Positions 30,727 to 39,496 of a stretch of DNA of 64,000 bases are shown here, one piece after another. A model generated the notes under the pieces. The model worked only from the letters and a program-made list of their open reading frames with translations. It was not told the origin of the DNA and made no database searches. Position numbers and translations under genes: made by a program. Where the stretch lies: positions 289,686 to 353,685 of the forward strand of contig NZ_CAADFC020000013.1 in NCBI RefSeq assembly GCF_900696085.1, in the 5' to 3' direction. The stretch is from Bradyrhizobium ivorense (GTDB lineage Bacteria > Pseudomonadota > Alphaproteobacteria > Rhizobiales > Xanthobacteraceae). Numbering within the stretch: the stretch's first letter is position 1; each line of letters opens with the position of its first letter.

Positions 30727-32107
30727 GTGCCGGTTCGGCGTGGCTGATCACGCGCTTGATGGTCGGGAAGGCGCGGCGCAACGCGCGTTCGATCTCGTCG
30801 ACGCCGTCGTGCACCTTGATCACACTCATCGACGGTATTGCGCGGCAGTGGAAGTTGACGATCTCGCCGGCCTCGGTGTCGCGGACCCGCACATTATGGA
30901 TGTCATGGATGGCGCCGCCGGCGGCGAAGCCGGTCAACGCCGCCTTGATGGCCTCGACGCGCTCGGGCGCGGCGTCGGTTCCGAGCGGCAACTCCGGCTC
31001 GAGCGGCTCGATATGGGTGTCGACCTCGACATCCTCGCCGAAATCCTCGCGGATCGCGCGCTCCAGATCGTGGGCGATGGCATGCGCGGCCTCCAGTTCC
31101 ATCTCGCCGTCGACCTCGAGGTCGATGCTGACGGTCAGCTTGCCGCCGAGATCGTGCACGGTGACATGGTGGATGGCGAGGCCGGAGTTGCGCGCGATCA
31201 CCATGATGCGCTCGCGCACGCTCTCATTGTCGCGCGCGACCGGAACCGCGGTGAAGGTGAGGTCGGCATCGCCGAGCGCCCTCGACACCGCCTGCTGCGC
31301 CCTGCGCTTGATCTCCTCGACGCGGTCGATCGGGTAGGTGCGCGGCACGGTGGCGATCGCATCGATGAAATGGGTCGCACCGACCATGCGGACGCGCAGG
31401 CGATCGACGCCGACCACGCCTGATACCGCCTTGATCGCGGCGGTGGCCTTTTCCTGCGCGCCCTCCGGGGCGCGGTCGAGCAGGGTCTCGACCGTCTCGC
31501 GCGCCATGCGCAGGCCGAGCAGGGCGATCATCACCGCGACCGCGATCGCAGCCGCCGCATCGCCCCACCAGAAGCCGAACGCGGCCAGCACGAGGCCGAC
31601 GATGACGGCCGCGGATCCCATCACGTCGGAGGCAAAATGCAGCGCGTCGGCGGCGAGCGCCTGGCTCTTGGTGTCGCGCGCCGCGCGGTGCAGCGCGCGG
31701 GCGCGCCATAGATTGACGGCGATGTCGAGCACGAGCACGACGAATGGAGCGGCTGATATCGACGGCGGCGGCGATCCCTCGCGCAGATGGCTGTAGGCCT
31801 GCACCAGGATGCCGCCGGCCAGCACGTAGAGCAGGGCGATGATGAACAGCGCCGAGACGCTCTCGAATTTGCCGTGGCCGTAATGATGCTCGGCATCCGC
31901 CGGCTGGTCCGATACCCGCACCACCGCCCAGGTGATGATGGTGGCGACCAGGTCGATCGTCGAGTGCAACGCCTCGGAGATCAGCGCCAGCGAGCCGATC
32001 GCGACGCCGACGACGAATTTGGCGGCCGCCATGCTGCCGCTGGCGAGGATCGAGATGGCGGCGACGGACGTCTTGCTGCTGGATGCGCTGGTGTTGGTGG
32101 AGTTCAT
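30719..32107 (-). CDS. Cation diffusion facilitator (CDF) family transporter
   Basis: This is a divalent-metal/proton antiporter of the inner membrane, 462 aa. Six membrane helices cover residues about 12-205. Metal-site residues lie in TM2 (SLALISEALHSTIDL, HxxxD) and TM5 (ALAADALHFASDVMGS, HxxxD). The cytoplasmic part (about 210-462) is long, with one ZT-dimer domain (RVRMVGATHFIDAIATVP) and a second related half (VTVHDLGGKLTVSIDLEVD). A third His-rich segment follows (IHDIHNVRVRD). The metal is unknown. I place the start at 32107 (MNSTNTSASSS) because the longer frame adds non-homologous text. No operon partner. Confidence 0.88.
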   Translation of the reverse strand: MNSTNTSASSSKTSVAAISILASGSMAAAKFVVGVAIGSLALISEALHSTIDLVATIITWAVVRVSDQPADAEHHYGHGKFESVSALFIIALLYVLAGGILVQAYSHLREGSPPPSISAAPFVVLVLDIAVNLWRARALHRAARDTKSQALAADALHFASDVMGSAAVIVGLVLAAFGFWWGDAAAAIAVAVMIALLGLRMARETVETLLDRAPEGAQEKATAAIKAVSGVVGVDRLRVRMVGATHFIDAIATVPRTYPIDRVEEIKRRAQQAVSRALGDADLTFTAVPVARDNESVRERIMVIARNSGLAIHHVTVHDLGGKLTVSIDLEVDGEMELEAAHAIAHDLERAIREDFGEDVEVDTHIEPLEPELPLGTDAAPERVEAIKAALTGFAAGGAIHDIHNVRVRDTEAGEIVNFHCRAIPSMSVIKVHDGVDEIERALRRAFPTIKRVISHAEPARA

Positions 32108-32357
32108 ACGCGGCTGTCTAGCAGGGAGTCGGTGAACTTCAAGTATCGTCAACGACACGCTATCGCAACTCACTTGCAACAGCCTCCGTGTTGCGAACTA
32201 TTCCGAGCCAGAAGCGGTTTTGTGCGGGTTCAGCCGCGCCAACACCACGCTGTCGTCCCAGCGCCGGGACGGACGACGCTGGGATTATTCTACTCAATGA
32301 ACTCGGCCATCAGTCCCGTCATCTGAGAGGGTGCGAAGCTTTGTCCTCACTCACCGC

Positions 32358-32462
32358 TGTCATCGCCCGGCTTGACCGGGCGATGCAGTATTCCAGAGAC
32401 GGCGGTGATTGAGCCGAGAGGCCGCGGCGTACTGGATCGCCCGGTCGGAGCCGGCGATGACA
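32358..32462. repeat. Dispersed palindromic repeat (family 2)
   Basis: A 105-bp element starts TGTCATCGCCCGGCTTGACC and ends with the near-complement (gatcgcccggtcggagccggcgatgaca). The centre contains the conserved words agtattccagagacggcggtgat and gagaggccgcggcgtactgga. It is closely similar to 39336-39440 in the same orientation, and the reverse-oriented diverged copy is at 60137-60235. Confidence 0.8.
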
Positions 32463-32547
32463 GGTGTGGGTGGGGACGCGGCTCCACATTCTCGCGACAT
32501 GAATTGCCCGAGCTTTATCTGTCGTTCCGCTCTCTGAAAACAGAGGG

Positions 32548-33015
32548 CGCAGGGAATGCCGGGGGCGCGCTGCACCCGCGGTCTCGTGTGCCAATGGGTA
32601 GAAAGTGACGCACACGAGCATACAGGTTCAGCGGAGGCTCTCCGGCATTCCCTGCGCGATGGATTTACGGCCTATACGTGCTCACCCCGGCGAGACTGGG
32701 CTTTGTTGTCACCGCCTTCGCAAAAACGCTCGCGCGTTTTGCGAGAGGACACCTGCCACTAGGGCGTCAGGCCTGCACGATTTCACCGTCCGCTGCGGCA
32801 CGTTCGTCTCGTGCGCCGCAGCGGCCACCGCATCTCACCGCAACGTCCGTGACGATCGCGAAGCGCCCCTCGATCGGATGAGACGGGCGCACAATAGGAT
32901 AATTTTCCATTCGTGTAAACCGAAATATTTTTGCGATGAGGGCTTGACGGATTTGCCGGTGACTTGCCCGTCGTGTCGAATGCGCAACACTTCGGGCGAC
33001 GGCTGCGTCTAGCAG
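32548..33015. repeat. Long dispersed intergenic repeat remnant
   Basis: About 470 bp run from gcagggaatgccgggggc to gcaggccgtcggac. They include an inverted pair, gggaatgccggggg at the left and gccggcattccctgcgc near 32640-32656, and a hairpin caaaaacgctcgcgcgttttgcgag at 32719-32744. I recognise this text as one that recurs in many Bradyrhizobium genomes and is often mis-annotated as short proteins. That is recollection, not a search result. Confidence 0.55.
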
Positions 33016-33257
33016 GCCGTCGGACAATGACGACATGACAGCACCCCGACGGGTCGAAACGACACGCTTCAGTAGCGGAGCTACGCAGCTTTAGCCTGAC
33101 GCAAACGGACATTGCCGAGGGGTTTTGACTTGAGCCTTGGCCGGCATGTGCCCGCAGGCGCACCTTATCGCTTCCGGTTCAGCATCCTCGGGGGGTACGA
33201 TGGGCCATCTCGAACGCGGGGGCGGTCAAGAGCATTTCAGCTGATGAGGTTGCGGCG

Positions 33258-34862
33258 ATGCGTGCAGTCTCTGCTGTCCCGGAGGAGCGGCCTCTCACCC
33301 TTGTGACTTTACCGCCCAGCCGCACGCAGAGACGGCTTGCCCTTGGTGTCGTGCTCGCCTCGCTGATTGCGTTCTCCATCGTGGCCGGGCCGCTCTCGAC
33401 CTTCCAGCTTCCGCGGATCGATGCCTTCGTCCCGTGCTATGGCACAGCGATTGTCGTAAATGACCTGATCACCGCGGTGCTGCTGCTCAACCAGTCCGCC
33501 ATCTCGCGTTCGCGGGCCACCCTCGCCGTCGCGAGTGCGTATCTCTTCGCAGGACTTATGGTCATCCCGTGGCTGCTGACCTTTCCGGGGGTGTTCGCCC
33601 CGGGCGGCCTGCTGGGCGCGGGACTACAGAGCACGGCTTGGCTCTCGGTGCTGCGGTACTTCGGTTTTCCTGCCTTCATCATCGGATACGCGCTTCTCAA
33701 GGATGCCGATCCGCCCAGGGGATCGTGGGAGGGCTCGGTGGGCGCGACCATCCTCTCGCACGTCGCGATGTCCACGGCTATCGTGTGCATCGCGACCGTT
33801 CTGGTGATCGCGAGTGATGCGTATTTGCCTGCGATCGCAATCGATCGGGTGCATTTTTCCACCTTCTGGCGTTATCTTGCCAGTTGCCTCATCGTGTGGT
33901 GCGCGGTTGCAATCACCTTGCTCTGGTTCCGCCGGCTGTCGGTGCTCGATCTGTGGCTGATGGTGGCCCTTTGCGCGTATGCAATCGAGATCTACTTGAG
34001 CGCGTTTGTCGGTCCGGCGCGATTCAGCGCTGCCTGGATCGCCGCCCGAATCTTCGGGTTCGTGTCCAGCATCCTGGTGCTCTCCGTCCTGCTGCATGAA
34101 ATAACCACGCTTTACACGCAACTGCTGCGCGCGGTCCTGGCGCATCGTCGCGAGCGCGAGGCGCGACTGTTAACCGGCGACACGGTCTCGGCTTCAATTG
34201 CGCACGAAATCAAGCAGCCGCTGACGGCGATTGCAGCCAGTGCGAAGGCCGGATTGAATTGGCTTGACCGTGTCGATCCCGACCCTAACGTCGATCGTGC
34301 CAGAGACGCATTGCGGCGCGTCGAGGCCGCCGGACAGAGTGCGGACGCCGTCATCGAAAATATCCGGGCGCATTTCAAGGTGGGTGCGCGGACCCACGCG
34401 TCGCTCGATATCGACGATGTTATTCAGGGAGCGCTGGCCGCCGTTCGCGACAGGTTACGGATACATCGGGTCGCCGTTCGCGCCGATCTTCACGGACTGC
34501 TGCCGCGGATAACAGGCGAACGGATTCAGCTCCAACAAGTGCTGGTGAATTTGATGACGAACGCGATCGACGCAATGGCCATGACGAATGGCGAGCGGGT
34601 GCTCTTCATCAGCTCCGAAGTGCGTGACTCCGGATATGTGATGGTGTCGGTGGAAGACACCGGGAATGGCATCGCGACCGATGCTGTGGATCGAATATTC
34701 AACCCGATGTTCACGACCAAGCCGGACGGCATGGGCATGGGGCTGTCGATCTGCCGGTCGATCATCGAGGCGCATCATGGGCGATTGTGGGTGACCCCAA
34801 ATCATGGCCGCGGCGCGATGTTTCATTTCACGGTGCCGATAGCTTCGGGAAGCGCATGCTAA
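33258..34862 (+). CDS. MASE4-domain sensor histidine kinase, orphan
   Basis: The 534-aa protein has an N-terminal eight-helix membrane sensor of MASE4 type (residues about 28-280; FSIVAGPLSTFQLPRIDAFVP is characteristic). A HisKA box follows with His316 (ASIAHEIKQPLTAI), then the HATPase domain: N box VNLMTNAIDAMAM, G1 VEDTGNGI and G2 GMGMGLSICRSIIEAHHG. The IAHEIKQPL box places it in the DctB/HPK4-like group. No response regulator lies nearby. The ligand is unknown. Confidence 0.85.
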   Translation: MRAVSAVPEERPLTLVTLPPSRTQRRLALGVVLASLIAFSIVAGPLSTFQLPRIDAFVPCYGTAIVVNDLITAVLLLNQSAISRSRATLAVASAYLFAGLMVIPWLLTFPGVFAPGGLLGAGLQSTAWLSVLRYFGFPAFIIGYALLKDADPPRGSWEGSVGATILSHVAMSTAIVCIATVLVIASDAYLPAIAIDRVHFSTFWRYLASCLIVWCAVAITLLWFRRLSVLDLWLMVALCAYAIEIYLSAFVGPARFSAAWIAARIFGFVSSILVLSVLLHEITTLYTQLLRAVLAHRREREARLLTGDTVSASIAHEIKQPLTAIAASAKAGLNWLDRVDPDPNVDRARDALRRVEAAGQSADAVIENIRAHFKVGARTHASLDIDDVIQGALAAVRDRLRIHRVAVRADLHGLLPRITGERIQLQQVLVNLMTNAIDAMAMTNGERVLFISSEVRDSGYVMVSVEDTGNGIATDAVDRIFNPMFTTKPDGMGMGLSICRSIIEAHHGRLWVTPNHGRGAMFHFTVPIASGSAC

Positions 34863-35009
34863 AGCGCGGCGGACCGCGATGGCGAAATGCGTGACCCAGC
34901 CGACAACGGAGTCCGGCGTTTTGATTGCAACTACTGTTGCCAACGCAAAAATGTCTGACTACGCTTTGCCCAGGTAGGCCCACATGGTCTTGCGGTCGGC
35001 AGCACGTTC

Positions 35010-35804
35010 ATGCCCAAATTCCTTCGCATCGGAATCCATCAGTCGAACGTTTCCGGATACACGTCGAAGGCATGGTGCGTTCGACGGGTTGGCTCGACGG
35101 TTTTCCTGAAGTGGGGTGCGGTGGAGGTCCATGGCGCCGGAGCCGGGCGAAAGGTCTATTGGGCGCTCCCACCGAGGGACAAGACAATTCGTTGCGGCAC
35201 GGTGGAGCGTGCCCAGGACTATGTAAAATCCGCAATCGCGCGGCGGCGCAGCCACCGCTATGAACCGCTGGCTGGAAATATCGCGAACCGGCGCCGCACC
35301 GCGGATCGTGACGCCGAGCTCAAGCAAGCGCTCGCCACCATCCTGTTTGTCGATATCGTCCGGTCCACCGAAAAAGCCGCGCGGCTCGGCGACTCGCGCT
35401 GGGCCCAGGTGATGAATCACTGTTACGCGGCGGTCCGCAGGGAGCTGAAGACCTTGCGCGGCAAGGAAGTCGTGACGACGGGGGACGGGCTGCTGGCGAC
35501 GTTCCGCGCGCCGGCGGCCGGGGTCAGTTGCGCAACCGCGATCCGCGAGGCGGTGTGCACCTTGGGGCTCGAGATCAGGGTGGGGCTGCACGCCGGCGAA
35601 TACCGGGTGAGCGGGGCGGAGGTGTTCGGTCTCGCGTTCCACATCGGCGCACGCGTCGCCGCGAAAGCGCGCGCCGGCGAAATTTTGGTCTCGAGTGCGG
35701 TCAAGGATCTGATGGCGCAATCCGAGATCCGCTTCAAGGATCGCGGCATTCACCAGCTCAAGGGCGTGCCCGAGCGATGGCGCCTGTACCGGGTCGAGCA
35801 TTGA
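35010..35804 (+). CDS. WGR-like domain fused to class III adenylate/guanylate cyclase
   Basis: The product is 264 aa. Residues about 15-87 resemble a WGR domain (VFLKWGAVEV with W35-G36, then GRKVYW, TVERAQDYV and a final HRYEPL). Residues about 105-264 form a class III cyclase domain with metal-binding Asp115 (ILFVDIVRST) and Asp159 (VVTTGDGLLATF), then GLHAGEYRV and FHIGARVAAKA. The transition-state Asn of classical cyclases appears to be His in FHIGARVA, while the Arg is kept. No signal or membrane segment is seen, so it acts in the cytoplasm. The standalone gene is on the + strand, 63 bp before the aldo/keto reductase. WGR assignment rests on pattern only. Confidence 0.75.
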   Translation: MPKFLRIGIHQSNVSGYTSKAWCVRRVGSTVFLKWGAVEVHGAGAGRKVYWALPPRDKTIRCGTVERAQDYVKSAIARRRSHRYEPLAGNIANRRRTADRDAELKQALATILFVDIVRSTEKAARLGDSRWAQVMNHCYAAVRRELKTLRGKEVVTTGDGLLATFRAPAAGVSCATAIREAVCTLGLEIRVGLHAGEYRVSGAEVFGLAFHIGARVAAKARAGEILVSSAVKDLMAQSEIRFKDRGIHQLKGVPERWRLYRVEH

Positions 35805-35867
35805 GGTGCGTCAGGGTCGCACAACCGCTCGACCTCACAGGCTCCGCACTCCCTCGGAGGAACGGCA

Positions 35868-36866
35868 ATGCAGATGCGAGTTTTTGGACGAAGCGGACTG
35901 CTGCTTTCGGTGCTCGGGTTCGGCTGCGGCGCGGTGGGCGGATTGATGGTGCGCGGCGATGCCGCCGATCAGGAGCGCACCGTCGCACGCGCGATTGGCG
36001 CCGGCGTCAACTACTTCGACACCGCAGTGCAGTACGGCAATGGCGAATCCGAAAAGAACCTCGGCCGCGTCCTGCACACGCTGAAGCCGGCCAACGTTGT
36101 CGTTGGCACCAAGGTGCGCTTACCGTCCGATGGCGTCGGCAGCGTCGCGGACACTGTCACGCAATCGCTCGAAGGCAGCCTCTCGCGCTTGCGGCGTGAC
36201 CGGGTGGACATCTTCTATCTGCACAATCCGGTCACCGCTGATGGCGGCGCAGGGGCGCTGGGCGTCAGGCAGGTGCTGGACGAGGTGGTGCCGGCATTCG
36301 AGCGGCTGCGCCGGCAGGGCAAGCTCGGCTTCCTCGGGATGACCGCGATCGGCGAGACGGCGGCGCTGCGAGAGGTGATCGATGCCGGTATCTTCGATGG
36401 CGCGCAGGTGGTCTACAACATGCTCAATCCATCCGCCGCCGTCGAATTGCCGCAAAACTATCCGGCGCAGGATTACGGGCGATTGTTCGATCACACGAAG
36501 GCTGCCGGCGTCGGTGTCGTGGGCATCCGCGTGCTGGCCGGCGGCGCATTGTCTGCCTCGGCCGAGCGGCATCCGATTGCGGGGCCGGCGCCCGACCCGA
36601 TCGGTTCGGCGATGAGCTACGATGCCGATATCGCGCGGGCAAGGCGCCTGATGCCGCTGGTCAAGGAAGGCTTTGCGACGAGCCTCACCGAAGCCGCGAC
36701 GCGGTTCGCGCTGTCGCATCCGGCGGTCGGCACCATCCTGGTCGGCATGGCAACGCCGCAGCAGTTCGACGACGCGCTGGCCGCGGCCGGGAAGGGGCCG
36801 CTGCCGCAGGCCGCGCTCGACCGGCTGTCGGAATTGCGCCAGGGATTTGCGGGCGAAGCGCGGTGA
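35868..36866 (+). CDS. Aldo/keto reductase
   Basis: This 332-aa NAD(P)H-dependent oxidoreductase has a TIM-barrel fold. Visible motifs are the N-terminal LSVLGFGCGAVGG, the catalytic Asp-Tyr region NYFDTAVQYGNGESEKNLG, Lys in VVGTKVRL, and the active-site His region VDIFYLHNPV. The C-terminal cofactor loop includes GTILVGMATPQQFDDAL. An aggagg-like ctcggagg precedes the ATG. It may be co-transcribed with the cyclase (63-bp gap). The substrate is unknown. Confidence 0.9.
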   Translation: MQMRVFGRSGLLLSVLGFGCGAVGGLMVRGDAADQERTVARAIGAGVNYFDTAVQYGNGESEKNLGRVLHTLKPANVVVGTKVRLPSDGVGSVADTVTQSLEGSLSRLRRDRVDIFYLHNPVTADGGAGALGVRQVLDEVVPAFERLRRQGKLGFLGMTAIGETAALREVIDAGIFDGAQVVYNMLNPSAAVELPQNYPAQDYGRLFDHTKAAGVGVVGIRVLAGGALSASAERHPIAGPAPDPIGSAMSYDADIARARRLMPLVKEGFATSLTEAATRFALSHPAVGTILVGMATPQQFDDALAAAGKGPLPQAALDRLSELRQGFAGEAR

Positions 36867-36918
36867 TGGCTGCGGGCTGCATGATGAGATCAGATTTTGG
36901 CCGGAGCGGCATTGAAAG

Positions 36919-36947
36919 TTCACCTCTCCCCGACGGGGAGAGGTGAA
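36919..36947. terminator. Hairpin between convergent genes
   Basis: A perfect 13-bp stem TTCACCTCTCCCC / GGGGAGAGGTGAA has a 3-nt loop and lies between the aldo/keto reductase and the convergent cytochrome c gene. It has no U-tract. It is likely a bidirectional terminator or stabiliser. Confidence 0.6.
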
Positions 36948-36957
36948 GCGTCCGCCG

Positions 36958-37875
36958 CTAATCGCGCGGCGGCACGGTCCGCAAGTAGGCGACGATGGCG
37001 TCGAGATCGGCGGCCGACACGTTGGCATAGTATTGAAAGCTCATCGGCGGCTTCAGCTTGCTGCCGTTCCTGGCGATCCCTTGCGTGATGGCGCGTTTGA
37101 TCTCGTCATCGGTCCAGTCCCCGATGCCCTTGCTGTTGCTCGCCGTGATGTTTCGCGACACCGAGACGCCCCACGGGCCGTGAAATTCGTTGCCGCCGGC
37201 GCCAAGCCGGTCGGCAAACGCTTGCGACTGCCACGGCGTGTGGCACTCCATGCACAGCCCGACGGTCGCGAGATAGAAGCCTCGCGCGATCTTGTCGTTC
37301 AGCATCGCGTCGCTGTACGGCGTCTCGCCGCCCGGCGGAATCTCGTGCTGCTGCGCCCTCTTGTAGATCGGCGCCGGCACCGCATGGCTGACCGGTTTCA
37401 GCGTGCGCAGATAGGCGATCACAGCATCGAGGTCGTGCTCGGTCATGATCTCGTAGAAGCCGCTCGGCATCACGGCAACCCGCGCGCCGTTGCGCTTGAT
37501 GCCCTTGCGCAGCACCTGCCTGAGCTCGGCGTCGGTGTAATCGCCGATGCCGGTGTCCTTGTCCTGGGTGATGTTCGGCGCGGTGACCTTGAAGGCCGCC
37601 TCGTCCCAGGTCTGTCCGCCGGAAAGCGCCGTGTCGCGGACCTCTTGCGGCGCCAGGATTTCTCCGGACGGCCCTCGGCGCGTATGGCAGTTGCCGCAGA
37701 TCAGGATGCCGTTGACCAGATAGTCGCCGCGCGCGACCAGCTCGGATTGCAGGCCGGCGGCGGAGGCCGCCATAGCGCTGCACAGCAGCCCCAGCAACGG
37801 CGCCAGCATCAGGGCCGTTGATTGAACCAGAGGCCGCCAGGTGAGTGCAATCACCGCGCGGGCCTCGCGACGCAC
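36958..37875 (-). CDS. Periplasmic diheme c-type cytochrome
   Basis: The 305-aa protein has an N-terminal signal or anchor (about residues 18-40, ending ASA) and two class I cytochrome c domains. Haem motifs are CGNCH (Cys60, Cys63, His64) and CMECH (Cys208, Cys211, His212). Candidate axial Met residues are in VAVMPSGFYE and KPPMSFQYYA. Each domain ends with LDAVIAYLRT or LDAIVAYLRT. It resembles the cytochrome subunits of membrane dehydrogenases for alcohol, aldehyde or gluconate, but no dehydrogenase partner is next to it. The ATG overlaps the end of the upstream small secreted protein by 25 bp, so the two are probably translated from one mRNA. Confidence 0.88.
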   Translation of the reverse strand: MRREARAVIALTWRPLVQSTALMLAPLLGLLCSAMAASAAGLQSELVARGDYLVNGILICGNCHTRRGPSGEILAPQEVRDTALSGGQTWDEAAFKVTAPNITQDKDTGIGDYTDAELRQVLRKGIKRNGARVAVMPSGFYEIMTEHDLDAVIAYLRTLKPVSHAVPAPIYKRAQQHEIPPGGETPYSDAMLNDKIARGFYLATVGLCMECHTPWQSQAFADRLGAGGNEFHGPWGVSVSRNITASNSKGIGDWTDDEIKRAITQGIARNGSKLKPPMSFQYYANVSAADLDAIVAYLRTVPPRD

Positions 37876-38117
37876 TTTCTGGTCCGCGGTCTGGCGTTGA
37901 AGCCGGCGATCTCGCCGCCGGTCACCTGCTTGACCTTGCCTTTGCCGCAGCTGCCGTCGTCAACCAGCAGGACCATTCCAGGCGCCATCTGGCCTTCGGG
38001 AGGCTCCTCGAGGACGATTGGCGCGCTGTTCGGGAAGCCGGCGGTTTGCGCCCAGCAGGCGCCGCCGGCGAGGAGTGAAGCACCGAGAACGAGGATTGCA
38101 GCCGCGCGCCTTGCCAT
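37851..38117 (-). CDS. Small secreted protein, possibly DUF6719 family
   Basis: The 88-aa product starts MARRAAAILVLGASLLAGGA, a clear signal peptide cleaved near CWAQ. The mature part has a conserved DDGSCGKGKVKQVTGG segment and a basic tail with a second Cys (RKCVARPAR). I recall this pattern from a rhizobial family called DUF6719, unverified. The start at 38117 is chosen for the signal peptide. It overlaps the diheme cytochrome gene downstream, suggesting co-expression. Confidence 0.7.
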   Translation of the reverse strand: MARRAAAILVLGASLLAGGACWAQTAGFPNSAPIVLEEPPEGQMAPGMVLLVDDGSCGKGKVKQVTGGEIAGFNARPRTRKCVARPAR

Positions 38118-38188
38118 GGTCCACCTACCGGGCGGAGTTTTTCGCGCCCATACTGCACCGGCGCGGCGGCTTGCCACCGCCAAATCCG

Positions 38189-39157
38189 CTACAGCGTCAC
38201 CACGATCTTGCCGAGGTGCTGGTTCGCCTCCATGTGGGCGAATGCCGCGCCGATGTCGGCGAATTTGTAGACCTTGTCGATCGGCAGCTGCAGCTTGCGC
38301 GCCTCCACCGCCGGCCAGATGTCCTTGCGCACCTCGTCAAAGATCTCACGGATCTCCTCGATCGAGCGGGTGCGGAAGGTGACGCCGATATACTGGATGC
38401 GGCGCGCCGCGTGCAGGTCGAAGTTGAAGTCGCCATGGGTGCCGCCGAGCCGGCCGACATTGACGATGCGGCCCTTGACCCTGGTGGCCTCCAGATTCTG
38501 GTTGGCGACCGGGCCCGACACCTGGTCGACGATCAGGTCGACGCCTTCGCCGCCGGTCGCCTGCAGCACCTGATCGACCCAGCCGGGATCCTTCGAGTCC
38601 ACCGCGAGGTCGGCGCCGAATTCCTTCAGCCGGCCGCGGCGCATCGCATCGGTCGACGAGCCGATCACGAGCTTTGCGCCCTTCAGCTTTGCGATCTGCA
38701 TCGCCATCAGCCCGACGCCGGAGCTCGCGCCCTGGATCAGCACGCTCTGGCCCGCCTGCAGCGCGCCGTTGGTGACGACCGCATTGTGCATCGTCGCCAG
38801 CGCGACGGGCAGGGTGGCGGCCTCGTCGAAATTCATGTTCGAGGGCGCGCGGAACAGGCGGCCGTGATCGGCCAGCGTGTATTCGGCAAACGCCGCGCCG
38901 CCCGAGCCCATGATCCGGTCGCCGACCTTGACGCCCTTGGCGTCGGGCCCGAGCTCGGCGACCTCGCCGGCCCACTCCATGCCGAGCACCGTGCCGACGC
39001 CGCCGGCGGCGCCATGGACGTGGCCCTTGGTCATGCCGAGATCGGCGCGGTTCAGCCCGCAGGCATGAACCTTGACCAGCACCTGCGTGCCCTTCGGCGT
39101 GGGCTTTGCGACGTCTGATATTTCGGGGCCGTTGGCGCCGTACACATAGGCTTTCAT
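38189..39157 (-). CDS. Zinc-free MDR-type quinone oxidoreductase / zinc-binding dehydrogenase family
   Basis: The 322-aa member of the medium-chain dehydrogenase/reductase superfamily has an N-terminal GroES-like domain with GTQVLVKVHACGLNRADLG. The nucleotide-binding motif is VLIQGASSGVGLMAMQIA. Zinc-ligand cysteines are absent, as in NADPH:quinone reductases (QOR, crotonase-type). The C-terminus ends HLGKIVVTL. It is a single gene with a repeat pair upstream. Substrate unknown. Confidence 0.9.
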   Translation of the reverse strand: MKAYVYGANGPEISDVAKPTPKGTQVLVKVHACGLNRADLGMTKGHVHGAAGGVGTVLGMEWAGEVAELGPDAKGVKVGDRIMGSGGAAFAEYTLADHGRLFRAPSNMNFDEAATLPVALATMHNAVVTNGALQAGQSVLIQGASSGVGLMAMQIAKLKGAKLVIGSSTDAMRRGRLKEFGADLAVDSKDPGWVDQVLQATGGEGVDLIVDQVSGPVANQNLEATRVKGRIVNVGRLGGTHGDFNFDLHAARRIQYIGVTFRTRSIEEIREIFDEVRKDIWPAVEARKLQLPIDKVYKFADIGAAFAHMEANQHLGKIVVTL

Positions 39158-39201
39158 GGGCGTGTTCTCGTTTGTGTCGTCTAACGCGAATTAATTTTAG
39201 T

Positions 39202-39312
39202 CCCGTCATCCTGAGGTGGCCGCTTCTTCAGCGGCCCTCGAAGGATGAACGGCCCGGCCGGTGGCCGTCGATCCTTCGAGGCTCGCAAGAGCTCGCACCT
39301 CAGGATGACGGG
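39202..39312. repeat. Palindromic intergenic element with 16-bp terminal inverted repeats (family 1)
   Basis: The 111-bp element has perfect termini CCCGTCATCCTGAGGT (39202-39217) and ACCTCAGGATGACGGG (39297-39312). Inner arms are cctcgaaggatgaacggcc and the approximately complementary ggccgtcgatccttcgagg, so the whole can fold into a long hairpin. It is a small, non-coding, MITE- or REP-like element. A diverged relative is at 13078-13215. Confidence 0.85.
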
Positions 39313-39335
39313 GATGGTTTGCTCAGCTTGCTCGG

Positions 39336-39440
39336 TGTCATCACCCGGCTTGACCGGGTGATCCAGTATTCCAGAGACGCCGGTGATAGAAGCGAGAGGC
39401 CGCGGCGTACTGGATCGCCCGGTCAAGCCGGGCGATGACA
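39336..39440. repeat. Dispersed palindromic repeat (family 2), second copy
   Basis: The 105-bp element has long imperfect inverted ends: tgtcatcacccggcttgacc at the left and the matching ggtcaagccgggcgatgaca at the right. It is nearly the same as 32358-32462 over its length, including the central attccagagacgccggtgat. It lies immediately after the family-1 element, giving a tandem array of different repeats in the 339-bp gap 39158-39496, which holds no gene. Confidence 0.85.
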
Positions 39441-39496
39441 ACGGTAGATGAGGGCAAAGCTTCATATTCTCTCAGGGTGACGGGTAACGCTTCGTC

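Larger units (their letters stand above)
32108..33257. other. 1.15-kb repeat-rich gap without a gene
   Basis: This gap is filled mainly by two dispersed repeats (32358-32462 and about 32548-33015). Short open frames exist but are Arg/Pro/Ser-rich translations of the repeats. The last 200 bp probably include the promoter of the MASE4 kinase. No RNA gene was recognised. Confidence 0.5.

Noticed and set aside
32678..32881. Short plus-strand frame starting MLTPARLGFVVTAFAKTLAR
   Set aside because: It is a translation of the dispersed repeat at 32548-33015, not a gene with its own signals.
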